A DNA stretch of 64,000 nt from Cupriavidus yeoncheonensis (GCF_905397275.1 NZ_CAJPUY010000015.1:62001-126000), one strand, 5' to 3'. Counted from the stretch's first letter, positions 1 through 9,522 are shown. Notes: generated from the letters alone by a model not told the origin. Numbers and translations are program-made.

Positions 1-3000
1 ACCAGGATCATCGGGCCTTGCGGCAACGGCGGCAGCGGCTTGCGCTCGCGCGGCACACGCGGCGCCGGAACGATGCGTGCGGCGGCCTCCTGGGCTGCGC
101 GCAGCTTTTCGCTGTCCGTGTTGACCCATTCCAGGCCGGCCGTGGCCAGCATCGGCTGCAGGCCTTCCATCGGCAGCGGCGACGCGGCGGACGGGCTGGC
201 CATCACGGCCGGAGCCGGGGCGGCCGGTGCGACGGCCGGGGTGGCCACGGGTGCAGTCGGTGCCACCGGTGCCACCGGTTCTTCAACCGCGGCGGGCGTG
301 ACAGCGGGCTGCACGACTGCTGCGGCCGGCTCGGCAGCCACGGCCACTGGCTGGACGACGACTGGCGCCGGCGCCACTTCAGCGGCCGGAGCTTCGGCAT
401 GCACCGGGGCAGGTGCCTGCGTCACAACCGGTTCGGCCGCAACTTCTGCAACGGGGACCGCCGCAGCCTCGACTGCCTGGGCCGGCGCTTCAGCGATGGC
501 GGCGACGGCTTCGGCTTCACGCACTTCGGCTACCACAGCGGCCGGAGCCGGTGCTGCGACGACCTCGGCGGCCTCGGTGGCCACGGCCTCGGCGGCCACG
601 GCCACCGTCGCCTCGGCGGCGATGTCCGCAGGCGCAGCGGTTTCGGCGTCATCCTGCGAGCCCTGCACCGAATCGTCGCGTTCGCGGCGATAGCGGTTGC
701 GGCCGCGACGGTTACGGCGGCGGCGTTCCTCGCCTTCGGCGCCTTCGGTCGCGGCTTCGGTGCCTTCAGGCTGATCGGCGCGCGATACATCGGTTTGCGT
801 GTCCTCGTACGCTGCCCGCGGCAGGCTGGCGGCGGCCTGGATGGCGGCTACGGCTTCTGCCGGTGCGGCTTCGCCGGCCTCGGTTTCACGCGCATCGCCA
901 CGGTCACGCTGGCCGCGCTGCCGTTCGCGGCGCTCCTGGGTGCGGTCGCGGCGGCCTTCCTGGCGCGCTTCGGTACGTTCACCCTGGGGCGCGTCGGCCT
1001 GACGGGCCAGTGCGGGAGTGGCTTGTGCGTCGCCTTGACGCGACTGACGGCCCTGGCGCTCACCGCGCGGCTCGCGCTGTTCGCGTTGTTCAGGCCGCTC
1101 GCCACCCTGGCGCTCGCTACGCTCGCCGCGCGGACCGCGTTCGCCGCGCTGGCGCTCTCCGCGCTCGGTGCGTTCACCACGCTCGGTGCGCTCACCGCGT
1201 TCGCCACGCTGGCCCTGGCCGCGGCCTTCGCCACGCTGGCCACGCTCGCGGCGCCCATCGGCGCTGCGCGCTTCGCTGGCGGCCGGCTTGGCCGGCTCGA
1301 CCACCACCGGCGCAGCCGGACGGGCACCGAACAGGCCCTTCAGCCAGGCGATGAAACCGCCACCTTCCACAGGCTTGGTCGCCGGGACCGGCGGGGCTGC
1401 CGGAGCGGCCTCCGGACGCGGAGCACGTTCGGCGCGAGGCACCGATACGGGCGCCGGCTGTTCCGGCGTGATGCCCTTGACCGCCGCTTCCTGGCGCGGC
1501 TTGGCGTCTTCCTTCTTGCGGCTGCTGTAGCTGGTGTCCGCTTCCAGCTCCTTGGCGGCGGCTTCGGCCATGCGGTAGCTGGCCATGCCTTCTTCCAGGC
1601 GCGGATCGTCGTGGCGCAGGCGCTCCAGCTTGTAGTGCGGCGTCTCGAGGTGCTTGTTCGGGATCAACAGCACATTGACCTTGAAGCGCAGCTCGATCAG
1701 GTTGATTTCCTGGCGCTTCTCGTTCAGCAGGAAGGCGGCGACCTCCACCGGCACCTGGCAGTGGATGGCGGCGGTGTTTTCCTTCATCGCCTCTTCCTGG
1801 ATGATGCGCAGCACCTGCAGGGCGGACGATTCGGTATCGCGGATGTGGCCCGTGCCGTTGCAGCGCGGGCAAGTGATGTGCGAGCCCTCCGACAGCGATG
1901 GACGCAGGCGCTGGCGCGACAGCTCCATCAGGCCAAAGCGGCTGATCTTGCCCATCTGCACGCGCGCGCGATCGTGGCGCAGCGCATCCTTCAGGCGGGT
2001 TTCGACGTCCTTCTGGGCCTTGCCCGACTCCATGTCGATGAAGTCGATCACGATCAGGCCGCCCAGGTCGCGCAGGCGCAGCTGGCGGGCGATCTCGTCG
2101 GCAGCCTCCAGGTTCGTGCGCAGCGCGGTTTCCTCGATGTCGGCGCCCTTGGTGGCGCGGGCCGAGTTCACGTCGACCGAAACCAGTGCCTCGGTGTGGT
2201 CGATCACGATGGCGCCGCCGGACGGCAGCATTACCATGCGGGAATAGGCCGACTCGATCTGGTGCTCGATCTGGAAACGCGAGAAGAGGGGAACGTCGTC
2301 CCGGTACTTCTTCACGCGGTTCATGTTGTCAGGCATCACCACGCTCATGAAGGCGCGGGCCTGCTCGTAGATTTCGTCGGTATCGATCAGGATCTCGCCG
2401 ATATCCGGCTGGAAGTAATCGCGGATCGCGCGGATGACCAGGCTGGATTCCAGGTAGATCAGCAGCGGTGCCTTGTTGTCGCCGGCGGCGCCGTCGATGG
2501 CCTTCCACAGTTGCAGCAGGTAGTTCAGGTCCCACTGCAGCTCTTCGGCCGAACGACCGATGCCGGCGGTACGGGCGATGATGCTCATACCATCCGGCAC
2601 GGCCAGCTGCGCCATGGTTTCGCGCAGTTCCTGGCGGTCTTCGCCTTCGATACGGCGCGACACGCCGCCGCCGCGCGGGTTGTTCGGCATCAGCACCAGG
2701 TAGCGGCCGGCCAGCGAGATGAACGTGGTCAGGGCTGCGCCCTTGTTGCCGCGCTCTTCCTTCTCGACCTGGACGATCAGTTCCTGGCCTTCATGGAGGG
2801 CGTCCTGGATGCGCGCGTTGCGCACGTCGACGCCTTCCTTGAAGAAGGCGCGGGCGACTTCCTTGAAGGGCAGGAAGCCGTGGCGTTCTTCGCCGTAATT
2901 GACGAAGCAGGCTTCCAGCGAGGGTTCGATGCGGGTGATGACACCCTTGTAGATGTTGCCCTTGCGCTGTTCGCGCCCGGCGGTTTCGATGTCGATATCG

Positions 3001-3074
3001 ATCAGTTTCTGACCGTCGACGATGGCGACGCGCAATTCCTCCTGTTGCGTCGCGTTGAACAGCATGCGTTTCAT
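1..3074 (-). CDS. rne: Ribonuclease E (3' end cut by window edge)
   Basis: Endoribonuclease of rRNA and tRNA maturation and mRNA decay, acting at the inner membrane as degradosome scaffold. The protein begins MKRMLFNATQQEELRVAIVD, followed by an S1 RNA-binding region (about residues 35-125), an RNase H-like and DNase I-like catalytic core containing IVIDFIDM (catalytic aspartates), and the zinc-link CPRCNGTG near residue 400. After about residue 510 it becomes a disordered tail: an amphipathic GGFIAWLKGLFGAR segment near residue 572 that may bind membrane, arginine/glutamate/glycine-rich RGER-type repeats (about 605-690), then an alanine/valine/proline-rich stretch to the edge. The ATG at 3074 has GAGG a few bases upstream. 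About 1024 codons are visible without a stop. It is divergent from rluC across a long leader. Confidence 0.97.
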   Translation of the reverse strand, partial: MKRMLFNATQQEELRVAIVDGQKLIDIDIETAGREQRKGNIYKGVITRIEPSLEACFVNYGEERHGFLPFKEVARAFFKEGVDVRNARIQDALHEGQELIVQVEKEERGNKGAALTTFISLAGRYLVLMPNNPRGGGVSRRIEGEDRQELRETMAQLAVPDGMSIIARTAGIGRSAEELQWDLNYLLQLWKAIDGAAGDNKAPLLIYLESSLVIRAIRDYFQPDIGEILIDTDEIYEQARAFMSVVMPDNMNRVKKYRDDVPLFSRFQIEHQIESAYSRMVMLPSGGAIVIDHTEALVSVDVNSARATKGADIEETALRTNLEAADEIARQLRLRDLGGLIVIDFIDMESGKAQKDVETRLKDALRHDRARVQMGKISRFGLMELSRQRLRPSLSEGSHITCPRCNGTGHIRDTESSALQVLRIIQEEAMKENTAAIHCQVPVEVAAFLLNEKRQEINLIELRFKVNVLLIPNKHLETPHYKLERLRHDDPRLEEGMASYRMAEAAAKELEADTSYSSRKKEDAKPRQEAAVKGITPEQPAPVSVPRAERAPRPEAAPAAPPVPATKPVEGGGFIAWLKGLFGARPAAPVVVEPAKPAASEARSADGRRERGQRGEGRGQGQRGERGERTERGERTERGERQRGERGPRGERSERQGGERPEQREQREPRGERQGRQSRQGDAQATPALARQADAPQGERTEARQEGRRDRTQERRERQRGQRDRGDARETEAGEAAPAEAVAAIQAAASLPRAAYEDTQTDVSRADQPEGTEAATEGAEGEERRRRNRRGRNRYRRERDDSVQGSQDDAETAAPADIAAEATVAVAAEAVATEAAEVVAAPAPAAVVAEVREAEAVAAIAEAPAQAVEAAAVPVAEVAAEPVVTQAPAPVHAEAPAAEVAPAPVVVQPVAVAAEPAAAVVQPAVTPAAVEEPVAPVAPTAPVATPAVAPAAPAPAVMASPSAASPLPMEGLQPMLATAGLEWVNTDSEKLRAAQEAAARIVPAPRVPRERKPLPPLPQGPMIL

Positions 3075-3839
3075 CGCAATACCTCATTCCAGTGTCGCGG
3101 ATGGCACCGTCAAGCGGTGTCCGCGGCGATCGATGAAGCACGCAAGGGAGCGAAGCGAGGCGCGAGAATTGCCGAAAAGCGCCAGATTGCGTCAAGACGC
3201 AACCGGCTGGGCGCGGGTGAAAGAAAGGCGACGGCGCCTGCGAGGACGTCCGCATGGCGGGAGAGAACGCCGGTTGCTGCTCTTGTCGCAGAAATCCGGC
3301 GCGTTCCCGGATGCCGGCGGCGATGCGGGGCCGGCGCAACCGGCGCCGGCGGCATCGCGGCCGGCCACGGAAGGCCTAGACGCGTCAAAGAGCAAGTTAT
3401 TCGGACGCGGCACGGCGACCATTTGCTACCTGACATCTCCTGGCGGGCGCACCTACTACTTCTTGGAGTTCTGCGACCGGGCGCCGGTATTTCTAGTCAG
3501 GTGGCAGGCACGCCTGCCGGCCGGCACCGTTTCCCGGTGCGGCGGGACTTTCTCTCACCGAAGCGGATGCCACCAGGCATCCGCCTTGAATTCTGTATTA
3601 CCTCAACACTTTGTTCCCACGAAATTGCCGGCCTTGCCGAAGCCACCTCTGGGCGACTTCCTGCGCGCCAGCAACCGCGCGCGTGCTGCTTTGCCGTCAT
3701 TTGCCCGTCTGGCGCCTGCGGGTTACGCGAATAAGCGGGAGACGGAAGGGCTGACGGCAACCCCAAGTGTAAAATGCGATAAATCGCCTACACAGGTCTT
3801 GCGCTGCCGGTCATTGGCCGGAACAGCGAGGAAATTATA
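3075..3839. other. 765-bp gap between rne and rluC, probable long rne leader
   Basis: No convincing gene lies here; open frames through it are extensions of antisense frames or lack start signals. It probably contains divergent promoters for rne and rluC and a long rne 5' untranslated leader. A GC-rich hairpin is visible at 3330-3350 (GCCGGCGC, five-base loop, GCGCCGGC), inside a wider pairing GATGCCG (3310-3316) with CGGCATC (3350-3356). Enterobacterial rne has a structured autoregulatory leader; equivalence here is inference from length and position only. Confidence 0.5.
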
Positions 3840-4907
3840 TTGAAAATGAATGAGTTACGCCATCAAATTGAAACAGGGGCAAAGTCTGCGCCGACGGCTC
3901 CCCAGGTGGCGTATGTCACGATTGACGAAGGGGCCGAAGGGCAGCGCATCGACAACTTCCTGCTGAAGATATCGAAGGGGGTACCGAAGAGCCATATCTA
4001 TCGGGTGCTGCGCTCGGGCGAGGTGCGCGTCAACAAGGGGCGCGTCGACGCCACCTATCGCCTGCAGATCGGCGACGTGGTACGCATTCCACCAATGCGG
4101 GTGGCTGAATCTTCACAAGCGGCCGGGCGACAGCCAGTGCCGGCGGCCGATTTTCCGGTCCTGTTTGAGGACGCGCACCTGTTGATCATCAACAAGCCCG
4201 CGGGCGTGGCCGTGCATGGTGGTTCCGGCGTGGCCTTCGGCGTGATCGAGCAGCTCCGCAAGGCGCGGCCGCAGGCGAAATTCCTGGAACTGGTCCACCG
4301 CCTGGACCGCGAGACCTCCGGCATCCTGGTCCTGGCCAAGAAGCGGTCGGCGCTGGTCGACTTGCACGAGCAGATCCGGGGCAACAGCATGGACAAGCGC
4401 TACTTCGCCTGTGTGGCCGGGGAATTCCCCAACAGCCGCCAGCATGTCCGCCTGCCTCTATATAAATACAGCACGCCGGATGGCGAGCGCCGTGTGCGCG
4501 TCCAGGCGGACGGCCTGGCGTCGCACACCGTGTTCAGCCGGATCGAGGCGTTCCCGGGCTTCACGCTGCTGGAAGCTGAATTGAAGACCGGGCGCACCCA
4601 CCAGATTCGCGTGCACCTGGCGCATTCCGGCTTTCCCATCGTCGGCGATGAGAAGTACGGCGACTTCACGCTCAACAAGCAGCTGGCCCGGGCCAGCGCG
4701 CGGCCGGGCATCAAGCGCATGTTCCTGCACGCGCACAAGCTGACGTTCGTCCATCCGGGGACAGGCGAACCGCTCGTGGTGGCGGCGCCACTGCCGGACG
4801 AATGCACCGGATTCCTGCAACAATTGCGTAGTCAGAAAAACCAGGGCGCCCCGGAGCAGGGCGCCCGTCACGCCAACAAGGAAAGCAATGGCCAGGCAAC
4901 AATTTGA
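3840..4907 (+). CDS. rluC: 23S rRNA pseudouridine synthase RluC
   Basis: Converts uridines 955, 2504 and 2580 (E. coli numbering) of 23S rRNA to pseudouridine. An N-terminal S4-type RNA-binding domain (about residues 27-90, RIDNFLLK...YRVLRSGEVRVNKGRV) precedes the RluA-family catalytic domain with HRLDRETSG; the catalytic aspartate is D156. RTHQIRVHLA and GDEKYGD are the other family signatures. I chose the TTG at 3840 because GAGGA sits about 8 bases upstream; an in-frame ATG at 3846 leaves a longer spacing. At 355 residues it is normal for the family with a lysine/glutamine-rich tail. It overlaps the next gene by 20 bases and lies beside rne, its common neighbour. Confidence 0.95.
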   Translation: MKMNELRHQIETGAKSAPTAPQVAYVTIDEGAEGQRIDNFLLKISKGVPKSHIYRVLRSGEVRVNKGRVDATYRLQIGDVVRIPPMRVAESSQAAGRQPVPAADFPVLFEDAHLLIINKPAGVAVHGGSGVAFGVIEQLRKARPQAKFLELVHRLDRETSGILVLAKKRSALVDLHEQIRGNSMDKRYFACVAGEFPNSRQHVRLPLYKYSTPDGERRVRVQADGLASHTVFSRIEAFPGFTLLEAELKTGRTHQIRVHLAHSGFPIVGDEKYGDFTLNKQLARASARPGIKRMFLHAHKLTFVHPGTGEPLVVAAPLPDECTGFLQQLRSQKNQGAPEQGARHANKESNGQATI

Positions 4908-5547
4908 CCTGATCGTGTTCGACTGGGACGGAACCCTGATGGATTCCACCCCGACCATCGCCAAGTGCATCCAGCTGGCCAGCCGGGACCTGGGGCTGCC
5001 GGTGCCGGACGACAGCGCCGCCAGCCATGTCATCGGCCTCGGCCTGAAAGATGCGCTGTCGTATGCCGTCCCGACCCTGGATCCGGCCGACTACCCTCGT
5101 CTTGCCGAGCGCTATCGCTACCACTTCCTCACGCGAGATGCCGAACTGGTGCTGTTCGATGGTGTGCGGGAAATGCTCGAGACGCTGCATGGGGAACACT
5201 ATTTCCTCGGCGTGGCGACCGGCAAGACCCGTGTGGGCCTGCAGCGCGCACTGGCCGCCAGCGGCCTGACGCAGTTGTTCGACGCCACGCGCTGCGCGGA
5301 CGAGAGCTTCTCCAAGCCGCATCCGGCAATGTTGCAGGAACTGACCCGGGAACTGGGCCAGGACATGGGCCGCACGGTCATGATCGGCGATACGACGCAC
5401 GACCTGCAGATGGCCGTCAATGCCGGTGCCCGCGGCATCGGTGTGTCATATGGGGCGCATCCTGCGGATTCCCTGCGGGCAATGGCACCCGTCCACTGCG
5501 CGAGTTCCATCGGCGACCTGACCGAATGGCTGCTGGCCAATGCCTGA
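4888..5547 (+). CDS. HAD-family hydrolase (phosphoglycolate phosphatase-like)
   Basis: Cytosolic haloacid-dehalogenase phosphatase of subfamily IA. Motif I is FDWDGTLMDS with nucleophile D12 and D14; a helical cap follows (about 18-85); motif II is GVATGKT, motif III is the lysine of FSKPHP, and motif IV is MIGDTTHDLQMA. It resembles Gph/PhnX/YjjG relatives, but the substrate cannot be read from sequence. Its start lies within the last 20 bases of rluC and its end overlaps the Rieske gene by 8 bases, so the three genes are probably translationally coupled in one operon. Confidence 0.9.
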   Translation: MARQQFDLIVFDWDGTLMDSTPTIAKCIQLASRDLGLPVPDDSAASHVIGLGLKDALSYAVPTLDPADYPRLAERYRYHFLTRDAELVLFDGVREMLETLHGEHYFLGVATGKTRVGLQRALAASGLTQLFDATRCADESFSKPHPAMLQELTRELGQDMGRTVMIGDTTHDLQMAVNAGARGIGVSYGAHPADSLRAMAPVHCASSIGDLTEWLLANA

Positions 5548-5959
5548 AGCCGGTGTTGACGGCATGGCCGCGCAGTTCCTGTGCCCCGCCGAGACGCTGG
5601 TCGACGGCGGAGCCGGCGTGCGTTTCACCGTTGAGTTCAATGCGCGCCAGCTGGCTGCCTTCGCGGTTCGCTTCGATGGCGCGGTGCATGGCTATCTGAA
5701 TCAGTGCGCTCACGTGCCCATGGAGCTGGACTGGCAGGAGGGGCGGTTTTTCGAGTCCTCGGGCCTATACTTGATCTGTGCGACACATGGGGCCATGTAC
5801 GAGCCCGACAGCGGGCTGTGCGTCGGTGGCCCTTGCCGGGGCGCTTCCCTCACCAAGTTGCGTGTCGAAGAGCGTGAAGGCAAGATATTCTGGGTGCCCG
5901 AAGCGCCATACCGACCGGCGCAGACGGCGGACAATGCGCAAGCGGGTCGCGCGGCATGA
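5540..5959 (+). CDS. Small Rieske [2Fe-2S] ferredoxin-like protein
   Basis: A 139-residue protein with one Rieske cluster site: CAH (cysteine and histidine ligands) and, about 26 residues later, CATHG, giving the CxH...CxxH pattern. There is no signal peptide, transmembrane segment or oxygenase catalytic domain, so it resembles stand-alone soluble Rieske ferredoxins or NirD-like proteins rather than the cytochrome bc1 subunit. It probably passes electrons in the cytosol; the partner is unknown. It overlaps the HAD gene and precedes the S49 peptidase by 39 bases, a neighbourhood I believe is common in Burkholderiales. Confidence 0.85.
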   Translation: MPEAGVDGMAAQFLCPAETLVDGGAGVRFTVEFNARQLAAFAVRFDGAVHGYLNQCAHVPMELDWQEGRFFESSGLYLICATHGAMYEPDSGLCVGGPCRGASLTKLRVEEREGKIFWVPEAPYRPAQTADNAQAGRAA

Positions 5960-5998
5960 CGTCAGCCCCTTCCAAGAGCCTTTCCACGAGCCACTTGC

Positions 5999-7183
5999 AT
6001 GACAGAACAGCAAAAACCGCCTTCGGACGAATCGGGTCAGCCGGATGAACAGGAGGGTGCCAGCCCTGCCGCAGCGCCGGGTCCGGCGAGCGGCGCCACC
6101 GAGGCGGAACGCCTCGAGACTGCGGGGAAGGCGGACTATCCGCTGGAGCGAGAACTGCGTGCCTCCGATGATGCCGCACGCCGCGAGGCCGACGAGCGCA
6201 AGGCGCGCATAGAGAGCGGCAAGGGCAGCGGGCCGGTCGGCGGTGGTGCCGGCTGGGAGCGCGACGTGCTCGAAAAAGTGCTGATGGCGACGCTGCGTGA
6301 GCAACGTGCCGCCCGTCGCTGGCGCATCTTCTTTCGATTCGCGGGCCTGGCTGTCTTGCTGGTGATCTTCCTGGCCGTGTTCGACTTCAAGGGTGACAGT
6401 GCCATCGGCACCGGCAAGCATACTGCCATGGTCTCGCTCGAAGGCGAGATCGCGGCGGGAACCCCGGCCAGCGCGGAATCGATCAACGCATCGCTGCAAG
6501 CGGCCTTTGCCGACAGCAATGCGGCCGGCGTGATCCTGAAGATCAATTCGCCCGGCGGCTCGCCGGTGCAGGCGGGCATTATCAACGACGAGATCCATCG
6601 CCTGCGCGCGCTGTACCCGTCCAAGCCGTTCTACGTGGTCGTCGAAGAGATCTGCGCGTCCGGGGGCTATTACGTGGCCGCCGCCGCGGACAAGATCTAT
6701 GTCGACAAGGCCAGTATCGTCGGCTCGATCGGCGTGCTGATGGACGGCTTCGGGTTTACGGGGCTGATGGACAAGCTGGGCGTGGAGCGCCGCCTGTACA
6801 CGTCGGGTGCCAACAAGGGCATGCTGGATCCGTTCTCCCCGCAGGTGCCCAGGCAGAAGGCCTTTGCGGAAACCATGCTCAAGGAGATCCACGAGCAGTT
6901 CATCGACGTGGTGAAGGAAGGGCGCGGCGATCGCCTCAAGGATGACCCGGAGCTGTTCTCGGGCCTGTTCTGGTCGGGTGAGCGCAGCGTCGAACTGGGC
7001 CTTGCCGATGGTCTCGGGGGTGCCGACTACGTGGCGCGCGACCTGTTCAAGGCCGAGGACATCGTGGACTACACCGTCAAGGAGAACATCGCCGAGCGCG
7101 TGGCCAAGCGCTTCGGTGCCGCGGTGGGCACGGCAGCGATGAAGACGATGCTCTGGAGCACCGGCCTGCAGGGCATGCGGTAA
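5999..7183 (+). CDS. Signal peptide peptidase, S49 family
   Basis: Membrane-anchored serine protease of the SppA/SohB type that degrades cleaved signal peptides or membrane protein fragments. Residues 1-100 are a charged cytoplasmic region; one membrane segment follows (about 113-130, RFAGLAVLLVIFLAVF). The peptidase domain shows INSPGGSP and CASGGYYVAAAADK. The presumed nucleophile is S221 and the general base K273, 52 residues apart, the spacing of the Ser/Lys dyad in Bacillus SppA. At 394 residues it is the single-domain short type, not the duplicated 600-residue E. coli SppA. It is last in the rluC operon. Confidence 0.92.
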   Translation: MTEQQKPPSDESGQPDEQEGASPAAAPGPASGATEAERLETAGKADYPLERELRASDDAARREADERKARIESGKGSGPVGGGAGWERDVLEKVLMATLREQRAARRWRIFFRFAGLAVLLVIFLAVFDFKGDSAIGTGKHTAMVSLEGEIAAGTPASAESINASLQAAFADSNAAGVILKINSPGGSPVQAGIINDEIHRLRALYPSKPFYVVVEEICASGGYYVAAAADKIYVDKASIVGSIGVLMDGFGFTGLMDKLGVERRLYTSGANKGMLDPFSPQVPRQKAFAETMLKEIHEQFIDVVKEGRGDRLKDDPELFSGLFWSGERSVELGLADGLGGADYVARDLFKAEDIVDYTVKENIAERVAKRFGAAVGTAAMKTMLWSTGLQGMR

Positions 7184-7280
7184 GCGCAGACACCCGGACG
7201 GGCGGTATCCGGCAAGCGCTGGAGGCCCGCCGGAATCCTCGGGCCCGTCCCGTCACGGTTCTTCCCGTTCTTGCGCCGTT

Positions 7281-8030
7281 TCAGTCGGCGAGCAAGGAAA
7301 AGATGGCAGGGCGCTTGTGCAGGTCCAGCCGGTCCGGCCGCCACTGCGCGAGCGGCAGCGTGACGATGGTCTCGGTCGGCAGCGTGAGATCCACGGCCAC
7401 GGACAGCAGCGTGGTGCCGGCGCAGTGCTGGCGCAGTGCGTCGAGCAGGGCGCCATTGCGGTATGGCGTTTCAATCCAGACCTGGGTCTGGCGGAATTTG
7501 CGCGAGTGCTGTTCCAGCTCGCGCAGCCGCTTCGCGCGCTCGTCGGCGTCCACCGGCAGGTAGCCGTTGAAGGCGAAGCTCTGGCCGTTCAGACCCGAGC
7601 CCATCACCGCGAGCAGGATCGAACTGGGCCCGACCAGCGGGCGCACGCGAATGCCGCGTGCATGAGCCAGCCGCACCAGTTCGGCGCCGGGGTCCGCCAC
7701 GGCGGGCACGCCGGCTTCAGACAGCAACCCGCCGTCACGGCCGTCGGCCAGCGGCGCGAGCAGTTCGGCCAGCGCATCGGCGCGGGTGTTGACGTTCAGT
7801 TCACGAATCTCGATTTGCTGGATCGGCCGGGCCAGCGGGCACGTTTCCCCTAGCTTCTTGAGGAAGGCGCGCGCGGTCTTGGCGTTTTCCGCGACCAGGT
7901 ATTCCAGCCGCGCTGCGACCTGCTGGACGCCCGCCGGGATGACGTCGGGCAGCGGATCGGCCTCGTCGCGCTTGCCGAGAGTGTTGGGGATCAGGTAAAG
8001 GGTGCCGCTCATCGTATTGGTGCCGCTCAT
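7281..8030 (-). CDS. SAM-dependent methyltransferase, RsmI-like tetrapyrrole-methylase fold
   Basis: A 249-residue member of the tetrapyrrole methylase fold, closest in character to RsmI (16S rRNA C1402 ribose methylation). It starts with GTLYLIPNTLG, where canonical RsmI has LYVVATPIGN, and has GLLSEAGVPAVADPGAELV and VGPSSILLAVMGSGLNG, which form the SAM pocket. RsmI proper is about 280 residues, so this is a shorter, diverged paralogue whose substrate is uncertain. It overlaps the maf gene by 4 bases and is surely co-transcribed with it. A second possible start is seven codons in. Confidence 0.85.
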   Translation of the reverse strand: MSGTNTMSGTLYLIPNTLGKRDEADPLPDVIPAGVQQVAARLEYLVAENAKTARAFLKKLGETCPLARPIQQIEIRELNVNTRADALAELLAPLADGRDGGLLSEAGVPAVADPGAELVRLAHARGIRVRPLVGPSSILLAVMGSGLNGQSFAFNGYLPVDADERAKRLRELEQHSRKFRQTQVWIETPYRNGALLDALRQHCAGTTLLSVAVDLTLPTETIVTLPLAQWRPDRLDLHKRPAIFSLLAD

Positions 8031-8626
8031 GCGGCAAAGAATGGGTAACCGGCCTGACGAAGCATCGTCGTGAGCGCAATCAGCGGCAGGCCGACCAGCG
8101 CGGTGGGGTCATCCGACTCCACGCGTGACAGCAACGCGATGCCCAGGCCTTCGGACTTGGCGCTGCCGGCGACATCGTAAGGCTTTTCCAGGTGCAGGTA
8201 CGCATCGACCTCGGCGTCGCTGAGGTCGCGCATGGTGACAAGTGTCTGCACGTCGGCAAGCTGCGACTGACCGGTACGTCCGTCGAGCAGGCAGAGCGCG
8301 GAATGGAAGGTCGCGGTACGGCCACGCATCAGGCGCAGCTGCTCGCGCGCCTTGTCGTGTGAGCCGGGCTTGCCCATCTGCCGGCCGTCGAGTGTCAGCA
8401 CCTGGTCCGAGCCGATGACCAGGGCTCCGGGATGGCGCTGCGCGATGGCCTGGGCCTTGTCCAGCGACAGGCGCAGCGCGGTGGCTTCCGGCGTTTCGTC
8501 GTCCAGCGGGGTCTCGTCGATATCGGGCACCGCCACCTCGAAAGGCAGACGGAGCCGCTCCAGCAACTCGCGCCGATAGGGCGAGCTGGAGCCCAGGATC
8601 AGTCGGGGAAGTGCTTGTAAATGCAT
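8027..8626 (-). CDS. Maf-like nucleoside triphosphate pyrophosphatase (YceF type)
   Basis: House-cleaning pyrophosphatase hydrolysing non-canonical nucleotides such as 7-methyl-GTP in the YceF subgroup. Signatures are LILGSSSPYRRELL at the N terminus, SDQVL in the middle, and EKPYDVAGSAKSEGLG near residue 150. At 199 residues it has normal length. It is upstream partner of the methyltransferase gene and divergent from the DUF177-rpmF unit, an arrangement also seen in other proteobacteria where yceF neighbours yceD-rpmF. Confidence 0.92.
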   Translation of the reverse strand: MHLQALPRLILGSSSPYRRELLERLRLPFEVAVPDIDETPLDDETPEATALRLSLDKAQAIAQRHPGALVIGSDQVLTLDGRQMGKPGSHDKAREQLRLMRGRTATFHSALCLLDGRTGQSQLADVQTLVTMRDLSDAEVDAYLHLEKPYDVAGSAKSEGLGIALLSRVESDDPTALVGLPLIALTTMLRQAGYPFFAA

Positions 8627-8675
8627 AAGTGATTGAAGCGGAACGGGAATTCAAGGGGCAACGCGCTCAAGGCCT

Positions 8676-8705
8676 TTGACCAGGAGGCTAATCTCGTCTT
8701 ATAAT
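8676..8705 (+). promoter_or_regulatory. Sigma-70 promoter of the DUF177-rpmF operon
   Basis: TTGACC (8676-8681), an 18-base spacer and a perfect TATAAT (8700-8705), about 90 bases before the DUF177 start. It is among the best vegetative promoter matches in the window, as expected for a ribosomal protein operon. Confidence 0.8.
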
Positions 8706-8796
8706 CCCGCGTTTCGCCGCATGCGCGCATGGCCTGCCGTGCTGCCTGAAAGGTCCTGATGAAAGGCCTGATGGTCCAGGATGTGGCGAGCCAAGC

Positions 8797-9402
8797 ATGA
8801 GCAGCCATATGACCGAGTCGATCGACCTGCGCGAGCTAGATCTCTTTGCTTTCTGCCGCAAAGGCGGGAGCGCAGCCGGCGAAGTGGCGGTGCGGGATTT
8901 GCCGCGCATCTTAGCCGAGACGGCCGCGCAAGCGCCAGCTTCGGCGGCGGACGAGGTATTTGCCTATACGGCTACCGGGTTTTCGCGCGAAGAGGCTTCA
9001 GAGCCCGGCGCGCCGGTGGCGCAGCGCCTGTTCCTGGATCTTTCCATCAATGGTCACGTCTGGCTGAATTGTCAGCGGTGCCTGGAGGTCTATGCGGAAC
9101 CCGTCGCCACGTCCATGCGCTTTGAAGTGTTCGCCAGCGATGCGGCGGCCGACAGCGCGCCGATGGACGATGATGAGATTGACGCGATTGTCGGCTCCAA
9201 GCGATTCTCGTTGCTTGAACTGATTGAAGATGAGGTGTTGCTGGCGCTGCCTGCGGCACCCAAGCATTCTGTCTGCCCGGAAGTGCACGAGAGTCTCGTG
9301 ACCGGCGCCGATGGCGAGGTGGAGCCCGAGGCTGCACCGGAAGAAGAGGAAAAGCGGCCATCGCCCTTTGCGGCGCTGGCCGGCCTGAAGACCAGGCATT
9401 GA
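8797..9402 (+). CDS. yceD: DUF177 / YceD family, 23S rRNA accumulation protein
   Basis: YceD-family protein, conserved immediately upstream of rpmF and linked in E. coli and plants to 23S rRNA accumulation. The family core is visible as LDLSINGHVWLNCQRCLEVY with a CxxC pair, followed by acidic blocks and the FSLLELIEDEVLLALPAAPKH segment ending in a charged tail. At 201 residues it is slightly long. The next gene, 120 bases downstream, is L32, so it probably acts in large-subunit biogenesis; the molecular activity is not known. Confidence 0.9.
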   Translation: MSSHMTESIDLRELDLFAFCRKGGSAAGEVAVRDLPRILAETAAQAPASAADEVFAYTATGFSREEASEPGAPVAQRLFLDLSINGHVWLNCQRCLEVYAEPVATSMRFEVFASDAAADSAPMDDDEIDAIVGSKRFSLLELIEDEVLLALPAAPKHSVCPEVHESLVTGADGEVEPEAAPEEEEKRPSPFAALAGLKTRH

Positions 9403-9522
9403 TGCCGCAGGGCGGCGTCGCGCAAGGTCTTGAAGGTAGTGGTTGAAGCATCCGGCCGGGCCCCGGCTACGCCTAGTGCGGGATGCGTGTGTTAATATTG
9501 AAAAATTCTCGAAGGAGTCATC

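Noticed and set aside
1040..1260. Repetitive sequence that could look like a direct-repeat array
   Set aside because: It is the coding region for the arginine/glutamate/glycine tail of RNase E, in frame, without conserved spacers.
18..3734. 1238-codon plus-strand open frame over rne
   Set aside because: It is antisense to a certain RNase E gene; its repetitive Arg/Gly/His/Cys content reflects high-GC antisense translation, and it has no start signal.
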